In this document: positions 1-8,883 of the stretch, piece by piece
Numbering within the stretch: the stretch's first letter is position 1
Layout: every line of letters begins with the position of its first letter
Origin: DAITMV01 sp046318595
Lineage (GTDB): Bacteria; Pseudomonadota; Gammaproteobacteria; Burkholderiales; Burkholderiaceae_B
Length of the DNA stretch: 64,000 nt
Direction of reading: 5' to 3'
NCBI GenBank assembly: GCA_046318595.1
Contig: JBKCTV010000004.1
Location: 62,001 to 126,000 of the forward strand
Position numbers and translations under genes: made by a program
The notes under the pieces: generated by a model
What the model was told of the DNA's origin: nothing
The model's database searches: none
The model's input: only the letters and a program-made list of their open reading frames with translations

Positions 1-853
1 TCGCCTGCACGATGGCCTGCGGCACGCCTTCGTTGGCATACGAGGGCAGGCAAAACACATCCATCGCCGCCAGATAATCCTCCGGCCGCGACTGTTGACC
101 GACCAGAAGAACGGTATCGTGCAAACCGTGCGTGGCAACGAAGGTATCGATTTTCTCGCGCATCGGCCCGTCGCCGACGATCAGCAGACGCCAGCCGGAA
201 TGCCCTGGCGCAAGCGTCTGCCAGGCAGCCAGCAGATCGAGATGCCCTTTCCAACTGCGCAGGGTGGCGGCGATGCCGACCAGCCGGATATCGGGATCCA
301 GGGCCAGCGCCCGGCGGGCAAGCGGAGGATCGTGCGGCTGAAAGCGTGTCGGATCGACACCGGTCGGGATCGACGTGAGCCGCTCCGGTGGCAGGCGCAG
401 GTCGTGTTGCAGGCTCAGCCGCAGCGCCTCGCCGGTCGTAACGATATGATCGGCGCCGCTTGCATACAGCCAGCGGGTGGCGGCGTTTTTGCCGACCGGC
501 GCGGAAATATGCCGGGTGCGCACGATGGGCCAGCGGCGTCCGCCAAGCAGGGTCTGCACGACCCGTGCAACCGCCGTCAGCCAGCTATCCGCCGAACTGT
601 GGGTATTGACGACATCAGGCGCGAGCCGCGCCAGCAAGCGCCGCAACCGCCAGACATTGGCCGGCGTTCGGCGGTCCAGCCCGATGGCGTGCACTGTCAG
701 ACCGCGCTGTCGGGCAGCCACGAAAATGCCCGCATGCGCCGGACAGACGAGCTCGACGCGGTGGCCGCGCGCGCGCAGCGCGTCGGCTTCTTCGAGAATG
801 CGGATTTCCTGCCCGCCCCAGCCGCATGACGCTTCGGTATGAACGATGAACAT
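1..853 (-). CDS. Glycosyltransferase family 4, partial (3' end lies beyond the left edge)
   Basis: Reading the minus strand from an ATG at 853 gives an uninterrupted frame to base 1, about 284 residues, with no stop inside the window. The product begins MFIVHTEASCGWGGQEIRIL, the N-terminal Rossmann start of GT-B (GT4) transferases with the GG loop after strand 1. It continues with a typical inter-domain stretch (VTTGEALR, then IPTGVDPTRF) and reaches the C-terminal nucleotide-sugar domain (VGDGPMREKI, then PSYANEGVPQAIVQA, which resembles the family EGxP..xxEA region). The ATG overlaps the msbA stop by one base (TGATG), so it is co-transcribed with msbA and the upstream GT4 gene. By context it should add a sugar to the LPS core or a related glycolipid at the inner face of the cytoplasmic membrane. 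Acceptor and donor cannot be told. The opposite-strand open frames here are shadows. Confidence 0.85.
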   Translation of the reverse strand, partial: MFIVHTEASCGWGGQEIRILEEADALRARGHRVELVCPAHAGIFVAARQRGLTVHAIGLDRRTPANVWRLRRLLARLAPDVVNTHSSADSWLTAVARVVQTLLGGRRWPIVRTRHISAPVGKNAATRWLYASGADHIVTTGEALRLSLQHDLRLPPERLTSIPTGVDPTRFQPHDPPLARRALALDPDIRLVGIAATLRSWKGHLDLLAAWQTLAPGHSGWRLLIVGDGPMREKIDTFVATHGLHDTVLLVGQQSRPEDYLAAMDVFCLPSYANEGVPQAIVQA

Positions 854-2628
854 CAGCCCGGGCTTTCCTGGGCGGTCTGCAGCGTCGCCGACTCGGTCAT
901 GAAGCGCAGCGAATGCAGCCGGGCATAAGCACCGGCGTGGCGCAGCAACTCGTCGTGCGTGCCGATTTCGACGATTCGGCCGTTGTCGAGCACAGCGATG
1001 CGGTCGGCGTTTTCGATGGTCGACAGCCGGTGCGCGATCACGATCGTCGTCCGGTCTTTCATCAATTCGTCGAGCGCGGCCTGAACCGCTTTTTCGGATT
1101 CGTTGTCGAGCGCCGAGGTCGCCTCGTCGAGCACGAGAATGGCGGCGTTTTTGAGAATGGCGCGCGCGATCGAAATCCGCTGGCGCTGACCGCCGGAGAG
1201 GCGCGTGCCGTTTTCGCCGATGCGGGTATCGAAGCCATGCGGCATCGCCAGAATGAACTCCAGCGCGTTGGCCGCCCGGGCGGCGTTTTCCAGTTGCTGC
1301 CGGGAAATGGCGACATCCAGCCCCAGCCGGATGTTGTTGGCGACGGTTTCGTCGAACAACAAGGTTTCCTGGCTCACATACGCGATATGGCTGCGCAGGC
1401 TGGCGACCTGCAGGTCGCGCAGATCGAAGCCATCGAGCGTGATGACGCCGCGCTGCGGGTTGAGCAGCCGCGGAATCAGCGTCGCCAAGGTGGACTTGCC
1501 GCCGCCGGAGGGACCGACCAGCGCCAGGGTTTCGCCCGGACGGATCTCCAGATCGATGCCCGTCAGCGCTTTGTCGGTGGCACTGGGATATTGGAAATCG
1601 ACCTGCCGAAAAACGATATGGCCGCGGCACGTCGCCAGCGCATGCCGGCCATCGTCCTGTTCGACCGCCTCGTCCAACAATGAAAACACGCTCTCGGCCG
1701 CAGCCAGGCCGCGTTGCAGCGGACCGTTGATGTCGGCCAGCCGTTTCATGGGTGCCAGCAGCATCAGCATCGCCGTAATGAAAGAGACGAAGCTGCCGAC
1801 CGTGACCTGCCGCTCAACCGACTGATCGAGTGCAATGCCTATGACCAGCGCCAGGGCCAGCGCGAGAAAGAGCTGCGTAATCGGCACGGTCGCCGCTGCC
1901 GCGACGTTCTGCTTGAGCGTGACGTTGCGCAGATAGCGGTTTTCTTCGCGGAATTTGTCGTGCATGAAACGGTGCAGCCCGAACACTTTAACGATGCGCT
2001 GGTTCAGAATGGTTTCGAGCAGAATGTGGGTCATGCGCGAATTGCTATCGAGCGTCGCCTTGCTAAGCGCCCGCAGCCGTTTGCTCGACTGGCGCACAAT
2101 CACCGACATGATGGGCAGCACAACAATCGAAATCAGGGTTAGCCGCCAGTTCAGGTACAGCAGCCACGCCAACAGGCCGATCATCGCCATCGAATCGCGG
2201 ATCAGTGTCGTGAGCGCGCTGACCGCCGCGTCGGCCACGCCGCTGACATCGTAAGTGACTTTGCTGGTAAACGCGCTCGACGGCCGCGAGCGCAGCGTCT
2301 CATCCGGCAGATGAATCAAGCGGCCGAAGATGTGGTTACGCATGTCCTGGATGACGCGTGTCGTCACCCAGGCGAACGAATACGACGAAAAAAACCCCAG
2401 CAGTCCGCGCAGCAGGAAAACGCCGACCAGCGACAGTGGCAACTGCCAGACAAGCTGCGGATGGCTGTTCGCCGAAAACCCTTTGTCCAGCAAAGGCTTC
2501 ATGAGCGCCGGAAACATCGGCTCGGTGAGACTGACGGCAGCGGTTGCCAAAATGGCGATGACGAACACTTTAAAGTGCGGTTTGACGTAGGTCAGCAGAC
2601 GCAGGTAGAGCCGAAACGCGGGCGTCAT
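853..2628 (-). CDS. msbA: Lipid A export ATP-binding/permease protein MsbA
   Basis: This 591-residue half-transporter has the usual length and order of MsbA: an N-terminal six-helix ABC exporter domain (about residues 1-320) followed by a nucleotide-binding domain. Visible motifs are Walker A GPSGGGKST, Q-loop region YVSQETLLFD, signature LSGGQRQRIS, Walker B ILVLDEATSALD and the H-loop in IVIAHRLSTI. The family forms an inner-membrane homodimer that flips lipid A-core to the periplasmic leaflet. It overlaps the upstream GT4 gene by four bases (ATGA) and the downstream GT4 gene by one base, so the three form one unit. The LPS core genes around it support MsbA over a generic multidrug exporter. 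Confidence 0.93.
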   Translation of the reverse strand: MTPAFRLYLRLLTYVKPHFKVFVIAILATAAVSLTEPMFPALMKPLLDKGFSANSHPQLVWQLPLSLVGVFLLRGLLGFFSSYSFAWVTTRVIQDMRNHIFGRLIHLPDETLRSRPSSAFTSKVTYDVSGVADAAVSALTTLIRDSMAMIGLLAWLLYLNWRLTLISIVVLPIMSVIVRQSSKRLRALSKATLDSNSRMTHILLETILNQRIVKVFGLHRFMHDKFREENRYLRNVTLKQNVAAAATVPITQLFLALALALVIGIALDQSVERQVTVGSFVSFITAMLMLLAPMKRLADINGPLQRGLAAAESVFSLLDEAVEQDDGRHALATCRGHIVFRQVDFQYPSATDKALTGIDLEIRPGETLALVGPSGGGKSTLATLIPRLLNPQRGVITLDGFDLRDLQVASLRSHIAYVSQETLLFDETVANNIRLGLDVAISRQQLENAARAANALEFILAMPHGFDTRIGENGTRLSGGQRQRISIARAILKNAAILVLDEATSALDNESEKAVQAALDELMKDRTTIVIAHRLSTIENADRIAVLDNGRIVEIGTHDELLRHAGAYARLHSLRFMTESATLQTAQESPG

Positions 2629-3857
2629 GCCGTACCCGTGGAAGATAGTGGAGCCAAATCGAGCAGTTCAGAGTACAAGGCCGTCAATTGTACGGTCATT
2701 TTGTCGAGCGATAAGCCGTCGGCCACGGCCCGGGCGGCGAGCCGCCGCCGCTCGATGGTCGCGCTCGATTGATCGGCCAGCCACTGCCGCATCTGTTCAG
2801 CCAGTCGCCCGGCATCGCCCGCCGCATGCACCCAGCCGCTATCGGGCGTCAGCAGCTCGGCGACGCCGCACGCGTCGGTGACGAAGACCGGCAGGCCGGC
2901 GGCCAAAGCCTCCAGTGCGGCGTTGGGCAAGGGATCGTACAGCGTCGGCAACACGAAGGCATCGGCGGCGGCCCAGTACGGCGCCAGCTCGGGCTGCGCC
3001 CCGCACCACAACATGCAACGCTCGATGCCCAGCCGCTGCGCCAGCAGGCGGTAGCGGCGCAGATGCCGTTCACGTCCGACCACCAGGCAACGCACCGCCG
3101 GGGGCCGCTCGGCGTGGCCACAGGTCAGTTCGGTTTGCAGTTGATGAATGGCACGCAGCAAGATCACAACGCCTTTGCGCGCGAAGCCCGACCCGACGTA
3201 CAGCAAGACTTTTTCGGTAGGACCGAGCCCCAGCAGCGACCGCGCCTCACTGCGCTCCAGCAAGCCGGCCGGCTGGATGGTATTGGTGTCCACGCCGTTA
3301 TAGATCAGTTTAAGCTTGGCCGCCGGCACGGCGAAACGCGCCTCAATCTCCTCGAGCACCAGCCGCGAGTTGCAGATCACCGCACGCAGTCGCGGATGCC
3401 GGAACATGCGCCCTTCCTGCCGGCGCAGGTAACGGTGATACGGACTGAGCGTTTGCAATAGGCGTTTGGCCCACCTCCGCCACCCCTGCAACGCGCGGGT
3501 TTGCCGCTCGAGCCACGCCGCATGAACCCCGTCGCCAGCGCGATAGACATCGAGGCCCGGAATGCGCTCGTGACTCTGCACCAGATCGAAACGCTCGGCG
3601 TGCAAACGTTTGTACAACCGCCGGGCGAACAACCGGTCGCGCAGCCAGCGAATGCTCGTCGCCACTGGGATGGTTTCGCAACGGGCCGCGCCCGCGTGGT
3701 CGACCGGCCAAGTTTGCGCGAAAACCGTCAACTCGATCGGCGTGCGCGCCATCGACAAGGCGTCAATCGCCTTTTCGACGAAACGCTCCGCCCCGCCGAA
3801 TGGGTCATAGCGCTGTCGGACGATGGCCAATCGAATCGGATGCCCGGGCTGGGCCAT
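2625..3857 (-). CDS. Glycosyltransferase family 4, WaaG-like (LPS core)
   Basis: The 410-residue product is a GT-B fold, GT4-type transferase. The N-terminus IRLAIVRQRYDPFGGAERF carries the GGAE loop typical of WaaG/PimA-like enzymes; VQSHERIPGLDVYRAGDGVH is close to the acceptor region of WaaG-type LPS core glucosyltransferases. The C-terminal donor domain has YVGSGFARKG and LPTLYDPLPNAALEALAAGLPV, in which the first Glu of the usual E-x7-E motif is replaced by an Asp-Pro-Leu context. It is the first gene of the minus-strand set with msbA (ATGA overlap) and lies back to back with a heptosyltransferase, which fits LPS core assembly. The exact sugar is not determinable. The start at 3857 keeps the full first beta strand. 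Confidence 0.83.
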   Translation of the reverse strand: MAQPGHPIRLAIVRQRYDPFGGAERFVEKAIDALSMARTPIELTVFAQTWPVDHAGAARCETIPVATSIRWLRDRLFARRLYKRLHAERFDLVQSHERIPGLDVYRAGDGVHAAWLERQTRALQGWRRWAKRLLQTLSPYHRYLRRQEGRMFRHPRLRAVICNSRLVLEEIEARFAVPAAKLKLIYNGVDTNTIQPAGLLERSEARSLLGLGPTEKVLLYVGSGFARKGVVILLRAIHQLQTELTCGHAERPPAVRCLVVGRERHLRRYRLLAQRLGIERCMLWCGAQPELAPYWAAADAFVLPTLYDPLPNAALEALAAGLPVFVTDACGVAELLTPDSGWVHAAGDAGRLAEQMRQWLADQSSATIERRRLAARAVADGLSLDKMTVQLTALYSELLDLAPLSSTGTA

Positions 3858-3942
3858 GCAAAACCTGCGAAAGCAAACAGTAAGCGCGGTATTTTAAATG
3901 AAGTTTCAGTACACTGGCGCCTGTGATTGCATGCGGAGCGTC

Positions 3943-5070
3943 ATGGATTTCAAACAGATTCGAAAAGTGCTGGTGACCAAGCTGCGGCATCACGGCGACG
4001 TGTTGCTGGCAAGCCCGGTTTTTCAGACTTTGAAAAACCGCCATCCGCACTTGCACATCGACGCGCTGGTGTATCGCGACACGCAGGACATGCTAACCGG
4101 CCACCCGGCGGTCACGACCGTGCACACCATCGACCGGACCTGGAAAAAGCAGGGGCTGTTCGTACAGGGCCGGGCGGAGTGGCGCCTGCTGCGAACGCTG
4201 CGGCGCGAACGCTACGATCTGCTGCTGCACCTCACCGAGCACCGGCGCGGCGCCTGGCTGCAAGGTCTGGCGGGCATTCCGCAAGCCTGCACCCTGGCGG
4301 TGCCGGGCCGTGGACGTTTTTGGCAGCGGGCCTTCACGCATACCGTTGCGCCGGCGCGCGGCGGCGGTCGCCACACGGTGGAAGTCAACCTCGACCATCT
4401 GCGGGTGCTGGGCGTCTTTCCGGAGCCGGCGGAACGGCGCCTGGTGCTCGTCCCGGGAGCCGGCGCCGAAACGCAGGTCGATACCTTGCTGAAAAACGCC
4501 GGTTTGCACGCGCAACGCTTCGTCCATGTTCACCCGGGTTCGCGCTGGTCGTTCAAATGCTGGCCGGTCGAAAAAATGGCCGCGCTGCTCGACCAGTTGC
4601 GAACCGCCGGGGTTCCGGTCGTGCTGACCGCCGCGCCCGATTCTGTGGAGCTAAGCATGGTGGCGCAGATCAAAACGCGGCTGGCCGGGCCCGTGGCACT
4701 CGACCTGAGCGGACAACTGAGTCTGAAAGAACTGGCCGCGCTGACACAGCGGGCAGCTTTGTTCGTTGGGGTCGACTCGGCGCCGATGCACATCGCAGCC
4801 GCGATGCGCACCCGCACGGTGGCGCTGTTCGGCCCGTCCGGGCCGACGATGTGGGGGCCATGGGAGCCTGTGCTCGACGGTTTCCACACGGTGTTGACCA
4901 GCGACCGCCATCCGTGTCAGCCCTGCGGGCGCGATGGCTGCGGAGGAGGTAAAGTGTCGGACTGCCTGGTGAGCCTACCCGTGGCGCGGGTGCTGGCGGC
5001 GGTGTTGGCAGATCTCAGCCAATCCAACCATACATACTTAAATTTTGATAAAAAGAGCGCGCCAATCTAG
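3943..5070 (+). CDS. waaQ: Lipopolysaccharide heptosyltransferase, WaaQ/RfaQ-like (GT9)
   Basis: A GT9-family ADP-heptose:LPS heptosyltransferase of about 375 residues from the ATG at 3943. The N-terminal KVLVTKLRHHGDVLLASPVF is the hallmark of heptosyltransferase III (WaaQ), distinct from WaaC/WaaF. Further GT9 marks are VHVHPGSRWSFKCWPVEKM, followed by GVDSAPMHIAAAM and ALFGPSGPTMWGPW in the donor-binding domain. An in-frame upstream ATG at 3898 would add 15 residues that do not look conserved; GGAG at 3935-3938 lies just before 3943, and 3931 is another possible start. It is transcribed away from the GT4/msbA unit. The C-terminal end is followed closely by the 5096 cassette, but base composition changes there. 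It probably adds a side-branch heptose to the inner core. Confidence 0.85.
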   Translation: MDFKQIRKVLVTKLRHHGDVLLASPVFQTLKNRHPHLHIDALVYRDTQDMLTGHPAVTTVHTIDRTWKKQGLFVQGRAEWRLLRTLRRERYDLLLHLTEHRRGAWLQGLAGIPQACTLAVPGRGRFWQRAFTHTVAPARGGGRHTVEVNLDHLRVLGVFPEPAERRLVLVPGAGAETQVDTLLKNAGLHAQRFVHVHPGSRWSFKCWPVEKMAALLDQLRTAGVPVVLTAAPDSVELSMVAQIKTRLAGPVALDLSGQLSLKELAALTQRAALFVGVDSAPMHIAAAMRTRTVALFGPSGPTMWGPWEPVLDGFHTVLTSDRHPCQPCGRDGCGGGKVSDCLVSLPVARVLAAVLADLSQSNHTYLNFDKKSAPI

Positions 5071-5095
5071 CGATAAGCGTTTACAGAGGTGTTGA

Positions 5096-6121
5096 ATGAC
5101 GTTTTTTCCAATTTTTCTATCGATTGTGTTCGTTGCGCGCAACCAGTCGGCTCACACTGAAAAAGTACTATCAGACGCCGCTTCTTGCATTGCCTCTCTG
5201 GTCAGTGATTACGAGATTATCATCGTCGACAATGCATCGGACGATGACAGCATTTCGGTCCTCAAAACGCTCACAGGGGAAACCGGACTCCCCAATCTGC
5301 AAATATATGCGCTGACCAAAGAGGTCGATGCAGACACTGCATCATGGGTTGGACTGGAGAACGCTTTGGGCGACTTCGTCGCGGTCATTGACCCTTTGGC
5401 AGACGATATCGGATTTTTGCCAGAAATGCTCGACAAGGCGCTCAGTGGCGCCGATGTGGTCTTTGCCAACAATCAGCAAAAAGCGCCCCAGAGCCTTGCT
5501 TATCGAGTTTCTTACGCCGTCTTTAATGGGCTCTACAAGCGCTTCAATGGCATCCATTTAGCCAAAGAGGCCCCTCAGTATCGCGTACTGAGCAAGAGAG
5601 TCGTCAACTTCATTCTTCAACATTCCCAGCCTGCGATGACCTATCGCCATCTACCTGCTACCGGGGGATTCGCGCGAGTCAATCTCAACTACAGCGCAGC
5701 GCCAAAACTCACGCACACCAAGCGACTGGGCGAAAGCATCGACCGAGGTATACGTTTGCTGGTTTCGACAACGCGTGCGCCGATGCGTCTCGTTACCTCA
5801 ATCTCGTTATTTGGCGCTGTCGCCAACCTAGTCTACTCAGTCTACGTTGTCGCCGTCGGGTTTCTGAAGACTGATGTTGCACCCGGCTGGATCAGTCTAT
5901 CCCTCCAGCAATCTGGCATGTTTTTCTTGATCTCTCTTGTCCTTCTTGTGCTTGGCGAGTACATCCTGCACATGGTCAGCCTATCGAATGAGGGCCCGCT
6001 TTATCACGTGGGGCAAGAATTCACCAGTGCTCGCATGACCCGGCGTGAAAAATTGAATATCGAGGAAGTAAGCGCTGAGCCTATAAATGCACTAGGCACA
6101 CGCCATGAACGAATTGCCTGA
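5096..6121 (+). CDS. Glycosyltransferase family 2 with C-terminal membrane anchor (ArnC/GtrB-type layout)
   Basis: The 341-residue product has an N-terminal GT-A domain (SIVFVARNQS, then DYEIIIVDNASDDDS) and two hydrophobic helices near residues 235-260 and 275-300, the layout of polyprenyl-phosphate glycosyltransferases such as ArnC, GtrB and DPM synthases. The expected DxD-like metal site reads FVAVIDPLADDIGF, so only one Asp sits in the usual place. The loop after it lacks the usual DPPE. If active it would load a sugar onto undecaprenyl phosphate on the cytoplasmic face. Its stop overlaps the next ATG by one base (6121), starting a chain of coupled genes that runs to 11714. Donor sugar unknown; this gene and its followers are less GC-rich than the flanking core genes, which hints at transfer. 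Confidence 0.78.
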   Translation: MTFFPIFLSIVFVARNQSAHTEKVLSDAASCIASLVSDYEIIIVDNASDDDSISVLKTLTGETGLPNLQIYALTKEVDADTASWVGLENALGDFVAVIDPLADDIGFLPEMLDKALSGADVVFANNQQKAPQSLAYRVSYAVFNGLYKRFNGIHLAKEAPQYRVLSKRVVNFILQHSQPAMTYRHLPATGGFARVNLNYSAAPKLTHTKRLGESIDRGIRLLVSTTRAPMRLVTSISLFGAVANLVYSVYVVAVGFLKTDVAPGWISLSLQQSGMFFLISLVLLVLGEYILHMVSLSNEGPLYHVGQEFTSARMTRREKLNIEEVSAEPINALGTRHERIA

Positions 6122-7245
6122 TGCCAACCACAACTATAAATCACGATGCAGTTATTGTCGGTGGTGGGTTTTATGGTGCAGCTATTGCCATATACCTGGT
6201 TAAACAGCGCGGATTCAAGCGAATCGTCCTGGTAGAGCGTGCGCCTGCACTTCTCAGTCGTGCCTCTTACAACAATCAGGCGCGTGTTCATAATGGCTAT
6301 CACTATCCACGCAGCTTTACGACCGCGTATCGAAGTCGAGTCAATTTACCCAAGTTTGTGCGTGACTGGCCCGATGCAGTAAGTCAAGATTTCACCAAGC
6401 TTTACGCGATTGCACGCCGTAATTCCAAAGTCACGGCCAAACAGTTTGACCGCTTCTGTCGGGAGATAGGCGCCAAGGTTCAACCGGCAGAGCCGTCGCT
6501 GCAGGCATTATTTGAGCCGGGGCTAATTGAGGATGTGTTTCTGGTCGAAGAATATGCTTTTGATTCGACTAAGTTGGCCAGTTGGGCTGCGAGAGAATTG
6601 CAAGATTGCGGCGTGCAGATCCATCTTAAAACGAGCGTAACGGCGATCTCAAACGGGCAAAAACAAACCTTGCAGCTTACCTTAAAACCCGAAGGCAGAC
6701 CTGAAGAGTTGCTCACTTGCCGCTATGTTTTTAATTGCACTTACAGCGGGCTGAATCAATTCAAGGGTGATTTTCCCGGAACCCAAACAGGCCTCAAACA
6801 GGAAATAACAGAAATGGCACTGATGCAGGCGCCGCCCGCACTCGAGGGCTTGGGCATCACAGTCATGGATGGCCCCTTCTTCTCGATGATGCCGTTCCCC
6901 GCTCGTGGATTGCATACGCTTTCCCATGTCCGTTACACCCCTCATATGCACTGGAACGACGAGCAAGGTATCGATCCGTACCAAAAGCTCGATGAATATG
7001 CACGGGCAACGCGTGTTGATCGCATGGTCAGGGATGTGGGGCGCTATCTGCCGGCAGTGCTTAATGCAAAATATGTCGAATCGTTATTCGAGATCAAAAC
7101 CGTATTGATGAAGAACGAAGGTGATGACGGCAGGCCAATTTTATTTGAAAAGCACTCGCAGTTGCCAGGCTGTTATTCCGTGCTGGGCGGGAAAATCGAC
7201 AACATATACGATGTTTTGGAGAAGTTGGATGAAGAGCGTCTTTGA
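6121..7245 (+). CDS. FAD-dependent oxidoreductase (DAO superfamily)
   Basis: The 374-residue protein opens with a Rossmann dinucleotide fold, HDAVIVGGGFYGAAIAIYLV (GxGxxG), followed by VERAP at the end of strand 2. This is the D-amino-acid oxidase/glycerol-3-phosphate dehydrogenase superfamily pattern. NNQARVHNGYHYPRS after it resembles the flavin-contact segment of DAO members found in polysaccharide clusters. The C-terminal part contains YSVLGGKIDNIYDVLEKL, a likely FAD-pyrophosphate contact. No signal peptide is seen, so it acts in the cytosol. It is translationally coupled to the GT2 before it and overlaps the membrane-protein gene after it by 17 bases. Context suggests oxidation of a sugar or amino-sugar precursor, which is an inference; substrate and reaction are not recognisable. 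Confidence 0.72.
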   Translation: MPTTTINHDAVIVGGGFYGAAIAIYLVKQRGFKRIVLVERAPALLSRASYNNQARVHNGYHYPRSFTTAYRSRVNLPKFVRDWPDAVSQDFTKLYAIARRNSKVTAKQFDRFCREIGAKVQPAEPSLQALFEPGLIEDVFLVEEYAFDSTKLASWAARELQDCGVQIHLKTSVTAISNGQKQTLQLTLKPEGRPEELLTCRYVFNCTYSGLNQFKGDFPGTQTGLKQEITEMALMQAPPALEGLGITVMDGPFFSMMPFPARGLHTLSHVRYTPHMHWNDEQGIDPYQKLDEYARATRVDRMVRDVGRYLPAVLNAKYVESLFEIKTVLMKNEGDDGRPILFEKHSQLPGCYSVLGGKIDNIYDVLEKLDEERL

Positions 7246-8869
7246 TTTACAGGGCAAAAATTGGTTGATTCATATCGTTGCGCTTGGCATTTTACTAAGC
7301 GGCATTTTTGATAGGTTTTCAGTGGGCAACGCTTTTTACAGCGATCCTTTCCATCATGGAGAATTTGTCGCATCACTTCCGTCCGTGCTTATTAGAAATA
7401 TAAATTTTTTCACTATACATGGCGCAATGGATTGGTTGCCAGCATGGTTTTCGCAACAAATTTGGGGGCCGAATAGTTATTTTCTACCAAACATGCTCAT
7501 TTACACATCTCTAGATGCTTTGGCGAGTTTATTTCTTTATTTTATTATTACTTTACTTACCCACAGGGAGAATAAATATCGTGCGGCCATATTGATAAGC
7601 TCTGCGGTATTGACTGGTTATGTCGTTGGCAGCAGAGATGTTTTCCTTATACTGGCCATATTTTTTTATTTTCTTTGCGAGACATCACAATCTAATCATG
7701 CACGAAAGTTTATCGAAATAACACTGGGTGTCTCGCTCGCAGTAAACCTATTATGGTCTTTCGATAGAGGTTTTACGGGCATTGCGGGAATTGGTCTTGC
7801 GTGCCTAATTATAGCCATTTCGGAGAAGAGACATTTACTCACAATCGTTTCTTTTGCGGCTTCTCTTTTGGTCGCAACTTGGATAGGAGCATTTTCCTTA
7901 TCGGCCTTTATCGAAAACTTCGAATTTTTGTTGGTTACTTCATCCCAATGGAGTTTTGGGTATTCAAAATTTAAGCCCATATTATTTACTGGGCTGGTTG
8001 CAATACCAAACGGGTGGGCAATTTATTACTTGGTAAACAACTTGGTGCGGTCAATAACCAACTGCAACACCTTGGATCGAACAAGGTTTTGGAAGGAGAC
8101 TGCCAACTTGGGATTGCTGATAATTTGTACCATTTTGATGTTCAAAATAGGCGTTAACAGGGCGGATTTTGGGCATGTTGTAATGGCACTCTGGATGCCT
8201 GCAATAGTTTTTCTTTATTTGAACATTAGGCTATCAATTTTTGCTAATACCACCATGGCGGTTGCCATAGTTTTTCTTGCGTTACGCGCACATAACTACT
8301 GGATTTTATTTGGTGCGATCATGCCAATAATTTATGAAAACAATTACAGGGGCGCGCTTAAAAAACTTAGCTATTACATAGTGGCGCCGAAATTTGCCGT
8401 GGCCGTGCTTGCAATCCCACTGATATTTGTCAAAGTCCTTAAAATTGCTTCGAACTACTCTCAAAATGGATACCTCTGGATGTCACAGGTTTCTGCGCCG
8501 CCCGCCAACCAGTCGCTCGTTGACCAAAGCATGAATTGGGTCTCCGCTGAAATGTTGCGGGCTGGTTCACGTTGTGTATTCGACCTTTCCAATAATGGTG
8601 TAATAAATGGGTTAACTGCATTACCAGCATGCACAAAATATACTTATCCAGCCTATGCAACCCAACCTTATGAAGCGGACATGATTCAAGAATTGCGGCA
8701 ACGAAATCCACCGGTTGTTGTATTTTCTTCTACTTACTGGTCATTCAGCATTGATGGTAAATCCATGCATGATCGTTTTCCTGAATTGAAAAACTATCTG
8801 GTCGACACTTATCCATATGAGAAGTGTAACTTTGGCTACTGCCTTCGTTACGTTAAGCAACCTGACTAA
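7229..8869 (+). CDS. Polytopic inner-membrane protein, AT-rich; candidate glycan transferase or polymerase
   Basis: I do not recognise the family. The frame is open from 7121, but the ATG at 7229, preceded by TTTGGAGAAG with a good Shine-Dalgarno, gives a 546-residue protein beginning MKSVFDLQGKNWLIHIVALG. Hydrophobic stretches recur from the N-terminus to about residue 430 (roughly ten to twelve membrane spans), followed by a soluble C-terminal region of about 110 residues containing several cysteines (SRCVFDL, LPACTKY, YEKCNFGYCLRY). That architecture fits GT-C type transferases or O-antigen polymerase/ligase-like proteins, and the neighbours (two lipid-linked GT2s and a small carrier) make a membrane glycosyltransferase the best guess. 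The gene is clearly more AT-rich than anything else here, with runs such as TTTTTTATTTTCTTTG, a sign of foreign origin. Confidence 0.7.
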   Translation: MKSVFDLQGKNWLIHIVALGILLSGIFDRFSVGNAFYSDPFHHGEFVASLPSVLIRNINFFTIHGAMDWLPAWFSQQIWGPNSYFLPNMLIYTSLDALASLFLYFIITLLTHRENKYRAAILISSAVLTGYVVGSRDVFLILAIFFYFLCETSQSNHARKFIEITLGVSLAVNLLWSFDRGFTGIAGIGLACLIIAISEKRHLLTIVSFAASLLVATWIGAFSLSAFIENFEFLLVTSSQWSFGYSKFKPILFTGLVAIPNGWAIYYLVNNLVRSITNCNTLDRTRFWKETANLGLLIICTILMFKIGVNRADFGHVVMALWMPAIVFLYLNIRLSIFANTTMAVAIVFLALRAHNYWILFGAIMPIIYENNYRGALKKLSYYIVAPKFAVAVLAIPLIFVKVLKIASNYSQNGYLWMSQVSAPPANQSLVDQSMNWVSAEMLRAGSRCVFDLSNNGVINGLTALPACTKYTYPAYATQPYEADMIQELRQRNPPVVVFSSTYWSFSIDGKSMHDRFPELKNYLVDTYPYEKCNFGYCLRYVKQPD

Positions 8870-8883
8870 AGGAGTATCACTTA

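Noticed and set aside
95..829. Plus-strand open frame of 244 codons at the left edge
   Set aside because: It is antisense to a clear GT4 glycosyltransferase that runs from 853 to the window start; its Arg/Gln-rich translation has no domain character.
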